Origin: Kistimonas scapharcae
Lineage (GTDB): Bacteria; Pseudomonadota; Gammaproteobacteria; Pseudomonadales; Endozoicomonadaceae
Direction of reading: 5' to 3'
Assembly: GCF_039540975.1 (NCBI RefSeq)
Contig: NZ_BAABFL010000004.1
Coordinates: forward strand, 1-32,786
Length of the DNA: 32,786 nt
Shown here: in pieces, positions 16,607 to 24,967 of the stretch
Position numbering within the stretch: position 1 is the stretch's first letter
Layout: every line of letters begins with the position of its first letter
Program-made: the position numbers and the translations under genes
The notes under the pieces: model-generated
What the model saw: the letters and a program-made list of their open reading frames with translations, nothing else
Database searches by the model: none
Told to the model about the DNA's origin: nothing

Positions 16607-16847
16607 AATTATAGCTATTTTTGAGCAGAGGTTGAGTGTTGCTCAGTCCGTAAATGAAGTAGGCACACACATTTTAGTGAAAGTACATCATTAGGCTTTA
16701 CAGTTTGCTCGCTGTTTAACCTATTGTATTAATTTACTGTTGAAAATGATTCAGGTCTGATCAGCGCTTTAGTCGCTATGCTGTCTGTGGCAGAATCCGC
16801 CCATAAAGGCTGAAACCATCGTATAAAAACTGACGCCGGACACAATA
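16607..16847. other. Intergenic region upstream of hisG
   Basis: This 241-bp region between two divergently transcribed genes marks the boundary between the AT-rich T6SS part and the more GC-rich housekeeping part. A candidate rightward promoter is TTTACA (from 16698) with TATTGT 19 bases downstream, but the match is weak. No ORF or RNA gene is seen. Confidence 0.4.
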
Positions 16848-17510
16848 ATGACAGAAGTACTCACTATCGCGCTCTCCAAGGGGCGTATCCTGAGGGATAC
16901 CTGTCCCTTGCTGGAAGCGGCGGATATCCGTCCTGCCGAAGATGTGGAAAAGACCCGCAAACTGATTATTCCGACCAACCAGCCCAACGTCAGGTTGTTG
17001 ATCGTTCGCGCCAGTGATGTGCCGACCTATGTTGAATATGGGGCCGCCGATCTAGGCGTTGCCGGCAAGGATGTCCTTATGGAACATGGTTCCCAGGAAC
17101 TCTATGAACCGTTGGATCTGAATATTGCCCGTTGCCGGCTTATGACTGCTGCGCCGGTTGATCAGCAGGATATACCGGGCAAGCGGCTGCGTGTCGCAAC
17201 CAAATTTGTCAATGTAGCCAAGCGTTATTATGCCGGTCTTGGGCAGCAGGTCGACATTATCAAGCTCTATGGTTCCATGGAGCTGGCGCCGCTCATTGGT
17301 TTAGCGGATCGTATTATTGACGTGGTGGATACCGGGAACACGCTCAGGGCCAATGGGCTGGAGCCTCGTGAAGTTATTGCCGATATCAGTTCGCGGCTGG
17401 TGGTGAACAAGGCGGCAATGAAAGTGAAGCACCGATCGTTGTCCGTATTGATCAAGACCCTGTCTGAGGCGGTTGACAGGGCGCGCAGCGAAAAGGGAGA
17501 GTTGTCATGA
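16848..17510 (+). CDS. hisG: ATP phosphoribosyltransferase HisG (short form)
   Basis: HisG catalyses the first step of histidine synthesis, joining ATP and PRPP to give phosphoribosyl-ATP. At 220 residues it is the short form, which lacks the C-terminal ACT-like regulatory domain and works in complex with HisZ, not seen in this window. Visible landmarks are ALSKGR near the N-terminus, the AADLGVAGKDVL region (about residues 66-77) and the PRPP-binding loop DVVDTGNTLRANGL (about 161-174). The ATG at 16848 has GGAC nine bases upstream. Its stop overlaps the hisD start by four bases (ATGA). Confidence 0.97.
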   Translation: MTEVLTIALSKGRILRDTCPLLEAADIRPAEDVEKTRKLIIPTNQPNVRLLIVRASDVPTYVEYGAADLGVAGKDVLMEHGSQELYEPLDLNIARCRLMTAAPVDQQDIPGKRLRVATKFVNVAKRYYAGLGQQVDIIKLYGSMELAPLIGLADRIIDVVDTGNTLRANGLEPREVIADISSRLVVNKAAMKVKHRSLSVLIKTLSEAVDRARSEKGELS

Positions 17511-18826
17511 GTGCTACCCCATTACTGTTAAAGCCGGCCCGTTTGGTGGCAGGTGCAGGGGATTTTGATCAACGGCTGGATCAATTGCTTGCCTGGGAAT
17601 CCGTTTCTGACAAGGCAGTACAACAAACGGTTGCCGAGATTATCGACAGGGTTCGTCATGACGGTGATGTTGCAGTGGTTGATTTCACCCGAAGCTTCGA
17701 TCGTGTTACCGCTGACACAATGGCTGAGCTGGAACTCAGTGAACAGCGGATGGCGGAAGCGCTGAAAGCTATCTCTGATGCCGAGTTCGATGCCTTGCAA
17801 TGCGCTGCAGACCGTATCCGCCGTTACCATGAACAGCAGCAGCAATCGTCCTGGCAGTATGAAGAGAATGACGGCACAGTGCTGGGGCAAAAGGTGACGC
17901 CCCTGGATCGGGTAGGTATTTATGTGCCCGGTGGGCGTGCCGCCTATCCGTCATCGGTTTTGATGAACGCAATTCCCGCGAGAGTGGCAGGCGTGTCCGA
18001 GATTGTCATGGTGGTGCCCACGCCTGATGGTGTTGTTAATGAGATGGTATTGGCTGCCGCAGCTATTGCTGGGGTTGATCGGGTCTTCACCATCGGCGGT
18101 GCCCAGGCCGTGGCGGCGCTGGCCTTGGGGACAGAGTCCATCTCGAAAGTCGACAAGATTGTCGGACCGGGCAATATCTATGTCGCGACGGCGAAACGGA
18201 TGGTTTATGGCCAGGTTGGCATCGATATGATTGCCGGGCCATCGGAAATTCTTGTGATCTCCGATGGTGGGACCGATCCAGACTGGATTGCCATGGACCT
18301 GTTCTCCCAGGCGGAACATGATGAAGATGCCCAGGCTATCCTGATCGCCACTGATGGCGAATGGCTGGGTCAGGTAGAAGCTTCCATGAACCGGTTACTG
18401 CCCGAGATGGAGCGTCGGGACATTATTGCTGCCTCGATTAACAACCGGGGGGCGCTGATTCAGGTGCCGGATCTGAATGCGGCCGTGGCCCTGTGTAACC
18501 GGATCGCGCCTGAGCACCTTGAACTCTCTGTGGCTGACCCAGATATGCTGCTGCCATCTATTCGCCATGCCGGCGCGATATTCATGGGGCGATATACTGC
18601 AGAAGCGCTGGGTGATTACTGTGCAGGCCCTAACCATGTATTACCGACATCGGGAACAGCACGTTTTTCATCGCCACTGGGAGTTTATGATTTTCAGAAG
18701 CGATCTTCACTGATTCGCTTTTCCGCAGGAGGTGCTTCAGATATGGGCAAAGTAGCATCGGTACTGGCGCGGGGAGAGAGTTTGACGGCCCATGCCCGAT
18801 CTGCTGAATACCGCATAAAGGATTAA
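17507..18826 (+). CDS. hisD: Histidinol dehydrogenase HisD
   Basis: HisD is a zinc enzyme that oxidises L-histidinol to L-histidine in two NAD-dependent steps. The 439-residue length is normal. Clear motifs are VGIYVPGGRAAYPSSVLMN, GAQAVAALA, VGPGNIYVA, the AGPSEILVI block, the metal-site segment SQAEHDEDAQ and APEHLEL, and the GPNHVLPTSG loop near the C-terminus. It overlaps hisG by four bases, so the two are translated together. In Pseudomonas hisC follows; here hisD ends at a strong hairpin and a convergent protease gene. Confidence 0.98.
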   Translation: MSATPLLLKPARLVAGAGDFDQRLDQLLAWESVSDKAVQQTVAEIIDRVRHDGDVAVVDFTRSFDRVTADTMAELELSEQRMAEALKAISDAEFDALQCAADRIRRYHEQQQQSSWQYEENDGTVLGQKVTPLDRVGIYVPGGRAAYPSSVLMNAIPARVAGVSEIVMVVPTPDGVVNEMVLAAAAIAGVDRVFTIGGAQAVAALALGTESISKVDKIVGPGNIYVATAKRMVYGQVGIDMIAGPSEILVISDGGTDPDWIAMDLFSQAEHDEDAQAILIATDGEWLGQVEASMNRLLPEMERRDIIAASINNRGALIQVPDLNAAVALCNRIAPEHLELSVADPDMLLPSIRHAGAIFMGRYTAEALGDYCAGPNHVLPTSGTARFSSPLGVYDFQKRSSLIRFSAGGASDMGKVASVLARGESLTAHARSAEYRIKD

Positions 18827-18836
18827 GGTTTTATTG

Positions 18837-18868
18837 CACAGGCAGCAGCAATAAAGCTGCTGCCTGTG
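18837..18868. terminator. Hairpin between convergent hisD and degS
   Basis: A perfect 13-bp stem, CACAGGCAGCAGC at 18837-18849 with GCTGCTGCCTGTG at 18856-18868, has a 6-base loop. It lies 10 bp past hisD and 2 bp before the degS stop. Neither strand has a good T run after the stem, so it is a likely bidirectional transcript end but not a textbook terminator. Confidence 0.6.
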
Positions 18869-18870
18869 GA

Positions 18871-20010
18871 TTAATGACGGCTACCCAGCAAAGGCGGACG
18901 CTCTCCAACCTTGGATACCAAGCTGACGGTTTTACCACCTCGCAACACCGTAATGGGGACTTCGCTGCCGGGATGCAGGTTCGCTACCTGGTTCATGATC
19001 TGCTTGCCGTCGTTCGCATCCATATTGTTGATGCTAATGATGACGTCACCCCGCTGAAGACCGGCTTCAGATGCCGGACTGTTGTCATAAATACCTGAAA
19101 TCAAAATGCCATTGCCGTGGGAAAGCCCAAAGGCTGAGGCTAGTTCCGGTGTCAATGCCTGGGATTCAATACCCAGCCAGCCACGGACTACCCGGCCCTC
19201 TTCGATGATGGAGGTCAGTACCAGGTTGGCCAGGTTGGAGGGAATGGCGAATCCCAGCCCTTCACTGCCACCGTCGCTGGTCAAAAGAGCGGTCGATATA
19301 CCCACCAGTTCTCCCCGGGCATTCACCAGTGCACCACCAGAGTTGCCGATGTTGATGGCGGCATCGGTCTGAATGAAATTCTCATAGGTGCTTAATCGGA
19401 GATTACGCTGGGTGGCACTGATAATGCCCATGCTGACGGTTTGTCCCAGGCCAAAAGGGTTGCCGATAGCCAATGCCACATCGCCGGTGCGGATGGTCTG
19501 CGAGTCCGTCCAGGTAATGCTGGGCAGGTTATCCAGTTGAATTTTCAGTACGGCCAGATCGGTTTCCGGATCGGTGCCGATGATGGTGGCATGGGTTTCA
19601 CGGCCATCCTGCAGGGCAATAATTATGTCGTCGGCACCGGCAATAACGTGGTTGTTGGTCAGAATATAACCTTCTGGTCGCACGATAACGCCAGATCCGA
19701 GACTTGACTGGATGCGCTGGCGGCGAGGTACCCGGTTATAGCTGTAGGCATCATGCAGGAGTGGGTTATCAAGTTCAGCCGGAGGACGGCGAATGGCCCG
19801 TGTCGTAAAGATATTGACCACCGAGGGAGCTGCACGCTCAACAGCATCATTATACGAATAAGGACCAGAGAAAGCGCCAGAATGACTTTTTTGGTCGTTC
19901 TCAGCGAAAAAATGGAAACCTTGCAGCTGGGGGAAGAGTTGCAAGAGCACGATGGCAAGAAGCAGCCCACATAAACCAGGCCAGCCGAAATAACGCAGAA
20001 AATGCTTCAT
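18871..20010 (-). CDS. degS: Periplasmic serine endoprotease DegS/AlgW (HtrA family)
   Basis: This is a membrane-anchored HtrA protease with one PDZ domain. The family senses misfolded outer membrane proteins and cleaves the anti-sigma factor (RseA or MucA) to release the envelope-stress sigma factor. The 379-residue protein starts with a single membrane span (about residues 10-30). The protease domain has its triad at His121 (TNNHVIAG), Asp151 (DLAVL) and Ser224 (GNSGGAL). One PDZ domain follows (about 275-365), which separates it from DegP with two. In Pseudomonas aeruginosa algW lies near hisGD-hisC, so the placement agrees. I cannot choose between the names degS and algW from the sequence. 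The C-terminus is longer than in E. coli DegS. Confidence 0.93.
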   Translation of the reverse strand: MKHFLRYFGWPGLCGLLLAIVLLQLFPQLQGFHFFAENDQKSHSGAFSGPYSYNDAVERAAPSVVNIFTTRAIRRPPAELDNPLLHDAYSYNRVPRRQRIQSSLGSGVIVRPEGYILTNNHVIAGADDIIIALQDGRETHATIIGTDPETDLAVLKIQLDNLPSITWTDSQTIRTGDVALAIGNPFGLGQTVSMGIISATQRNLRLSTYENFIQTDAAINIGNSGGALVNARGELVGISTALLTSDGGSEGLGFAIPSNLANLVLTSIIEEGRVVRGWLGIESQALTPELASAFGLSHGNGILISGIYDNSPASEAGLQRGDVIISINNMDANDGKQIMNQVANLHPGSEVPITVLRGGKTVSLVSKVGERPPLLGSRH

Positions 20011-20191
20011 CCGTTTGCTGATACCACTCCGGTGTATAAATTTATATCAAGAATAGATAAATGATTATTTTCGATTGTATGTAATTGTCTGTTTGATGGC
20101 AAAAACGAAGCACTAATTTCGAGTGCGGCAGAAAAAGCTTCGGGGTGTGTTGCCGTGGGTGTTGGGTTTACTGGTATGGGGAGATGCTAAA

Positions 20192-20237
20192 CCGTGTATC
20201 CAATGTTATTGTGCGATCATAAAGAATGGGTACACGG
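20192..20237 (-). terminator. Hairpin downstream of the pilin gene
   Basis: CCGTGTATCC at 20192-20201 pairs with GGGTACACGG at 20228-20237 (one G-T pair), 8 bp past the pilin stop. On the minus strand TTTAGC follows shortly after. The loop of 26 bases is long for an intrinsic terminator. Confidence 0.4.
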
Positions 20238-20245
20238 CTCACTGT

Positions 20246-20710
20246 TTATGGCGATGCGGGCGATATGGTGGCGGTATTTCGGCAGTTGGATGGTAAGTAA
20301 GCTGTTTTCATGCCTGAACCTGATACGGCGGCACATACCCATTGAATAGCGCCATTAGATGCCGTCGGTTTCAGTAATAGCTTGGCATCATCGATCACTT
20401 TACTGTTGTATGTCATCAAGATTGAGCCATCCAATTGAACGGCGACACTCTTAACAGCATTCCCCTGGAGCGTATTATCGAGACCTGCACTTTCGTTGGA
20501 GGTAGGCCAAGTACCTTCAGAGGCATAATATTCAGACACCGCCGCTTTGACACCTGATGCCATATTCAAGCCTTCTGAGACATGTGCACGCTTGGTGTAA
20601 TCCTGGTAGGCAGGGATTGCTACAGCAGACAATATGCCGATGATGGCAACCACAATCATCAGCTCAATCAAGGTGAAACCTTGTTGCTGAATACGGGTAT
20701 GTGAGGGCAT
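20246..20710 (-). CDS. pilA: Type IV major pilin-like protein (PilA)
   Basis: This is a type IVa prepilin of 154 residues. A short basic leader ends QQQG, and the peptidase PilD would cut between Gly11 and Phe12. The mature protein begins FTLIELMIVVAIIGILSAVA, with the conserved Glu at mature position 5 and the hydrophobic helix. Two cysteines near the C-terminus (WVCAA ... SNCRN) should form the usual D-loop disulfide. An AAGGAG ribosome site lies seven bases before the ATG. No pilB, pilC or pilD is next to it, so it is an isolated pilin gene whose assembly machinery must be elsewhere. Confidence 0.95.
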   Translation of the reverse strand: MPSHTRIQQQGFTLIELMIVVAIIGILSAVAIPAYQDYTKRAHVSEGLNMASGVKAAVSEYYASEGTWPTSNESAGLDNTLQGNAVKSVAVQLDGSILMTYNSKVIDDAKLLLKPTASNGAIQWVCAAVSGSGMKTAYLPSNCRNTATISPASP

Positions 20711-20919
20711 GGTTCCGCTCCTTGGAAGATGCGCTTTATTTCTTGTTAAAAGATAGTGTGGGTGGCGTCTTTCATTTTGTCTAGAAACTTCATCGGTTTA
20801 GATTCGGTGACCTGTAGCGACAATTTTTCTCCGAAAAAGGATAGCAAGAATCACAGGTTTTTTTTCATAGGCTTTTGATAGAGTTATGGCTATACCGATA
20901 GTCAGAATGGAAACCCTTT

Positions 20920-21681
20920 ATGTCAGTTATGCTGAATGACCTGATTGAAGCGACAGAAAAGAAACTCAAGCCTTGGCTGTTTAAAGACTATGCGCCTAAT
21001 GGTTTGCAGGTTGAAGGCCGCCGCGAGGTCAGGCGGGTTGTCTCAGGCGTCACAGCCTGTGAAGCGTTGCTGGATGCTGCTATCGCTGCCGATGCTGATG
21101 CCATTCTGGTGCATCATGGTTATTTCTGGCGGGGGGAAAACGCCTGTCTGACGGGCATGAAGCGCCGTCGTATTGGCAAACTGATTCAGCATGACATCAG
21201 TTTAATCGCTTATCACCTGCCACTGGATGCCCATCCTGAACTGGGCAATAACGCCTGTCTGGGCAAAATGCTTGGGTTTGAAACCACCGGCGGTATGGAT
21301 GCCGATGAGCAGACTTCAATCGGCCTGACAGGGCGATTGGGGACGCCTCAGCCCCTGGAGATATTGGGTAAACAGGTTGAGCAGCTGCTTGGGCGAACGC
21401 CCTTGCTAGTGAGTGGGGGGAATCATCCGATTAAAACCGTCGCCTGGTGTACAGGTGGTGCACAGGGATATATAGAGAAGGCGCTGGATTTAGGCGTTGA
21501 TGCCTACATCAGTGGCGAGATCTCTGAGCAGACCACCCATTTCGCCCGTGAAAACGGTATTCATTATATAGCTGCAGGGCACCACGCGACGGAGCGCTAT
21601 GGTGTTCAGGCACTGGGTGAATGGCTGTCAGAAACCCTGGGTATTGCACACCAGTTCATCGATATTGATAACCCCGTTTGA
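20920..21681 (+). CDS. Nif3-like dinuclear metal-centre hexameric protein (YbgI family)
   Basis: The 253-residue protein belongs to the Nif3/YbgI family, which forms hexameric rings with a two-metal site. The family is often labelled GTP cyclohydrolase I type 2, but the cell function is not firmly known. Metal-ligand motifs are all present: VHHG (His65, His66), HLPLDAHPELGNN (Asp103 and His105) and GHHATERYG (His221 and Glu225). NGLQVEG near the N-terminus is a further family signature. It lies alone between the divergent pilin gene and the convergent transporter gene. An alternative start at the ATG at 20929 would shorten it by three residues. Confidence 0.94.
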   Translation: MSVMLNDLIEATEKKLKPWLFKDYAPNGLQVEGRREVRRVVSGVTACEALLDAAIAADADAILVHHGYFWRGENACLTGMKRRRIGKLIQHDISLIAYHLPLDAHPELGNNACLGKMLGFETTGGMDADEQTSIGLTGRLGTPQPLEILGKQVEQLLGRTPLLVSGGNHPIKTVAWCTGGAQGYIEKALDLGVDAYISGEISEQTTHFARENGIHYIAAGHHATERYGVQALGEWLSETLGIAHQFIDIDNPV

Positions 21682-21711
21682 GATAGTGCTTTTTATTGTT
21701 AGCTCGCCAAA

Positions 21712-21740
21712 ATGAGCAGCCGGTGTATTTGGCTGCTCAT
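21712..21740. terminator. Bidirectional hairpin between the Nif3-like gene and yfcC
   Basis: ATGAGCAGCC at 21712-21721 pairs perfectly with GGCTGCTCAT at 21731-21740 over a 9-base loop. On the minus strand the stem is followed by TTTTGG, a short T run suited to ending the pepT-yfcC transcript. It also lies 31 bp past the Nif3-like gene. Confidence 0.65.
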
Positions 21741-21759
21741 GTCTTAACTACGCCGCGAA

Positions 21760-23367
21760 TCAGAGATAAGCGGTAATCAGCAGTAATACAGCCGCCAGCC
21801 CTGTCAGCATACCGAGCAGAGGCAGCACGAACTTCAGCCATTTATCAAAGGTCACATTAACCATGGCCAGTGAGGCCAGCACCAGCCCGGTCGGGGTAAT
21901 GAAAGCCATCAGACCCATACCGTACTGATAGGCACTGACAATATTATCCCGGGGCAGGCCTACCACATCAGCCAGTGGTGCCATGATCGGCATGGAGAGT
22001 ACGGCCAGGCCGGAAGAGGAGGGTACGAAGAAGGAAATACCGGCAAACAGCACCATCATCACCACGATGAAGAAGCCTTTATCCATGCCATCGACCAAAC
22101 CGGCGCTGGCATGCAGGATGCTGTCGCTGATCATACCCTGATCCATCAGGATAGTGACGCCGCGGGCAATGGCGATGATCATGGCGACACCCAGCAAATC
22201 ACTGGCACCCTGCAGGAACTCACGGACAAACGCCTTCTCATCAATGCGGGACAGCACACCGACCACCAGTGATGCCACGAAGAACAGTGTGGTCATTTCC
22301 ATGAACCACCAGCCCAGCTGGGAGACGCCATAAACCATGATGATGAAGGTGGCTGTAAAGACAGACAGGATCATCTTGGTCTGAGAGGTCATCTGGGTGC
22401 TGTCAGCCGAGTGATTGCCAAGGAAACGCGTTTCCAGCTCCGCTTTCTGGCTGAAGATCAGCGACTTTTCAGGATTGGCCTTGACCTTTTCAGCGTAACG
22501 GATCAGGTACCAGATACAGAGGGCTGTGCCCAGCACCAGCATGATCAGGCGGGGTGTCAGGCCATCGGTCCAGTTAATGCCGGCGGCGTTGGAGGCAATG
22601 ATGGTGCTGAACGGGTTGACGGTAGAACACATGGTGCCCACGGATGAACCCAGATAGATAGCGGCCAAAGCGACGATGGCGTCATAACCAGCGGCCAGAA
22701 AGATTGGCACCAGGATCGGGTAGAAGGCGATGGTTTCTTCCGCCATACCGAAGGTGGTCCCGCCAACGGCGATCAATGCGGTAACAATGATGATCAGCCA
22801 CTTTTCGCGACCTTCCAGCGCCGTGGAAAGGCTTTGTATGCCCGAGTTGAAGGCGCCCGTATGGTTGACCACCCCGATAAAGCCACCAATCACCAGTACA
22901 AAAAAGACGACGCCAATGGAGTCGTACATACCGGCAATGGGTGCCTGGAAGAAGGCTGTCACGCCCTGGGGGCTGGGTTCGACCGTGGTATAGGTGCCGG
23001 GAATGCCGATCGGTTTGCGGATGTCGCCGCCGGTGAATTTGTCGAGGTGTGCCTTGATGTCAAACTGGTCCAGTGTCTCTTGGGTGGCCGGGAATTCCTT
23101 CATATCCCCGGACGCATAGGTAACCATGAACGTATTGCTGACGTCGTCGTACGACAATTTGTCATAGATTCCGGGTGTGACCATCCAGGTTAGTATCGCG
23201 ACCAGTGCGGCTACGATTAAAAGAACCGTATAGGCGGATGGGAATGTCAGTTTTCTCTTCTGTTCAGGATGCGTAGCGGTGGCAGTAGTACTCACGGTGG
23301 AGTCCCCCCTAATGGCAACAGGATGTGCGGTGTTGTTGGTGTTACTGCCGCTGGCTATGTCCCCCAT
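21760..23367 (-). CDS. YfcC-family membrane transporter
   Basis: This is a 535-residue polytopic inner membrane protein of the YfcC/DcuC-related (ArcD-like) family. A cytoplasmic N-terminus of about 40 residues precedes the first span (TVLLIVAALVAILTWMV). About a dozen hydrophobic segments follow. Family landmarks are FFVLVIGGFIGVVNHTGAFNSGI, GGTTFGMAEETIAFYPILVP and PSSSGLAVLSMPIMAPLADV. A polar periplasmic-type loop of roughly 80 residues follows the first span. Members are thought to carry amino acids, dipeptides or related anions, but the substrate here is unknown. It lies 25 bp after pepT in the same direction, which suggests import of peptides or amino acids coupled to peptide breakdown. 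Confidence 0.9.
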   Translation of the reverse strand: MGDIASGSNTNNTAHPVAIRGDSTVSTTATATHPEQKRKLTFPSAYTVLLIVAALVAILTWMVTPGIYDKLSYDDVSNTFMVTYASGDMKEFPATQETLDQFDIKAHLDKFTGGDIRKPIGIPGTYTTVEPSPQGVTAFFQAPIAGMYDSIGVVFFVLVIGGFIGVVNHTGAFNSGIQSLSTALEGREKWLIIIVTALIAVGGTTFGMAEETIAFYPILVPIFLAAGYDAIVALAAIYLGSSVGTMCSTVNPFSTIIASNAAGINWTDGLTPRLIMLVLGTALCIWYLIRYAEKVKANPEKSLIFSQKAELETRFLGNHSADSTQMTSQTKMILSVFTATFIIMVYGVSQLGWWFMEMTTLFFVASLVVGVLSRIDEKAFVREFLQGASDLLGVAMIIAIARGVTILMDQGMISDSILHASAGLVDGMDKGFFIVVMMVLFAGISFFVPSSSGLAVLSMPIMAPLADVVGLPRDNIVSAYQYGMGLMAFITPTGLVLASLAMVNVTFDKWLKFVLPLLGMLTGLAAVLLLITAYL

Positions 23368-23392
23368 TGCCAGCGGCTGGGTTAAGGTGGTT

Positions 23393-24637
23393 TTATTCGA
23401 CGTTCCAGTGTTTCTCAGCTGTCAGGCGACAGATGCTGATAATGGTTTCAATGGCTTTCAGGGTTGAATCAACACAGAGGTATTCATACGGGCCGTGGAA
23501 GTTATGGCCACCGGTGAAAATATTGGGGGTCGGCAGTCCCATGAATGACAGACGGGAGCCGTCAGTACCGCCCCGTATCGGCTTAATGTCCGGCTGAATG
23601 CCGCAGGCTTCCATCGCCTCACGGGCAATCGATACCACGTGGGGGACTTTTTCCAGCTCTTCACGCATGTTGGCGTATTCTTCGGTCAGCGTGACGATGA
23701 CCCGCTTTTCGCCGAGTTGCTGGTTCATGCTGTCAGCAATGGACAACAGCAGTTGTTTGCGGTGTTCGAAACTGTCCCGGTTGAAATCACGGATGATGTA
23801 TTCAAGCCGGGCTTCGGACTCACTGCCGGACATGCTGCAGAGGTGGAAGAAGCCTTCATAGCCCTCGGTTTTCTCTGGAACCTCATTGGCGGGCAACTCA
23901 TTGGCAAACTGTCGCGCCAGATGCATGGCATTGATCATCATGCCCTTGGCAGTGCCCGGGTGAACATTGCGTCCACGGAACAGAATATCGGCACCGGCAG
24001 CGTTGAAGTTTTCACATTCCAGCCCGCCCAGTGCGCCGCCGTCGATGGTATAGGCCCAGCGTGCGCCAAAACCGGCGACATCAAAGTGATCGGCGCCGCG
24101 GCCAATCTCTTCGTCCGGGGTGAAACCGATGCAGATGTCGCCATGGGGAATGTCGGTGTGCTCAACCAGGTAAGCAATGGCAGTCATAATTGCGGCAATC
24201 CCGGCCTTGTCATCCGCGCCCAGCAGGGTGGTGCCGTCAGAGGTAATCAGGGTCTTTCCGATATACTGTTTCAGGATGGGAAAATCGGCTGGCGACAGAC
24301 GCAGCGCCTGCTCGTGGTTGAGCAGGATGTCCTTGCCGTCATAGTTTTCGATAATCCGGGGTTTGACGTTTTCGCCGGAAGCGTCCGGCGCGGTGTCCAT
24401 ATGTGCGATAAAACCGATCGGGGGGACCGGGTGGGATGTATTGGCGGGCAGCCGTGCGGTCACATAGCTGTTGCTGTCCAGTTTGACATCCGCGAGTCCC
24501 ATGGCTGCCAGTTCATCACGTAGCTGTTGTGCGAGCACCCGCTGACCGGGCGTACTGGGCACCGTGTCACTGGCATCATCGGAACGGGTGTTGAAGGAAA
24601 CATAACGGAGAAAGCGATCTGTAAATGCCTTTTGCAT
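23393..24637 (-). CDS. pepT: Peptidase T (tripeptide aminopeptidase)
   Basis: PepT is a cytoplasmic zinc M20B enzyme that removes the N-terminal residue from tripeptides. The 414-residue length is normal. Metal and catalytic motifs are intact: FIAHMDTAPD (His79, Asp81), LLGADDKAGIA (Asp142), TPDEEIGRG (Glu176 and Glu177), then TIDGGALGGLECENFNAA. The C-terminal IRGGTDGSRLSFMGLPTPNIF and NFHGPYEY with the final His ligand are also present. It begins at the ATG at 24637 and heads an operon with the transporter gene. A 16-bp palindrome lies about 50 bp upstream. Confidence 0.97.
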   Translation of the reverse strand: MQKAFTDRFLRYVSFNTRSDDASDTVPSTPGQRVLAQQLRDELAAMGLADVKLDSNSYVTARLPANTSHPVPPIGFIAHMDTAPDASGENVKPRIIENYDGKDILLNHEQALRLSPADFPILKQYIGKTLITSDGTTLLGADDKAGIAAIMTAIAYLVEHTDIPHGDICIGFTPDEEIGRGADHFDVAGFGARWAYTIDGGALGGLECENFNAAGADILFRGRNVHPGTAKGMMINAMHLARQFANELPANEVPEKTEGYEGFFHLCSMSGSESEARLEYIIRDFNRDSFEHRKQLLLSIADSMNQQLGEKRVIVTLTEEYANMREELEKVPHVVSIAREAMEACGIQPDIKPIRGGTDGSRLSFMGLPTPNIFTGGHNFHGPYEYLCVDSTLKAIETIISICRLTAEKHWNVE

Positions 24638-24967
24638 ACCTGCATACTTCTTCTGGGCGAGACAAAACGTTGTGGCATAATCTAGCGTGACCGATCACGC
24701 GTTATATTGATTTGGATTAGTCCGTTTTTGAAAACCGGTTTTCTGAGAATATTTGTGGTTTATTGTTGGAAATCGGCGGGGTCAGCGTTTGAAATCACGC
24801 CTATGGTAATAAAACGACAATTATTTCCAGAGTGGTGTCGTTTGCCGATGCTTCAGGGCAATAATGATCGTTTTATTTCTTGTATGGTTGCTATGGAATG
24901 ATCGTGAAGTTTCAAAAGAAAGGCATATCAAGTGGAGGAATGTGTGAGTCAAAATCTGGCGGCTTAT
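24638..24967. other. Region between pldA and pepT, with candidate operator
   Basis: These 330 bp hold no credible gene; the short ORFs are not supported. The perfect palindrome GCGTGACCGATCACGC at 24685-24700 lies 48-63 bp upstream of the pepT start and beside a possible leftward -10 (TAGATTAT). It could be an operator for pepT-yfcC. Its half-sites recall CRP/FNR-family boxes, but the spacing matches neither standard. No terminator is obvious for pldA. Confidence 0.45.

Noticed and set aside
23639..24523. Rightward ORF of 294 codons opposite pepT
   Set aside because: Antisense to an intact M20 peptidase with all motifs present; no ribosome site or domain.
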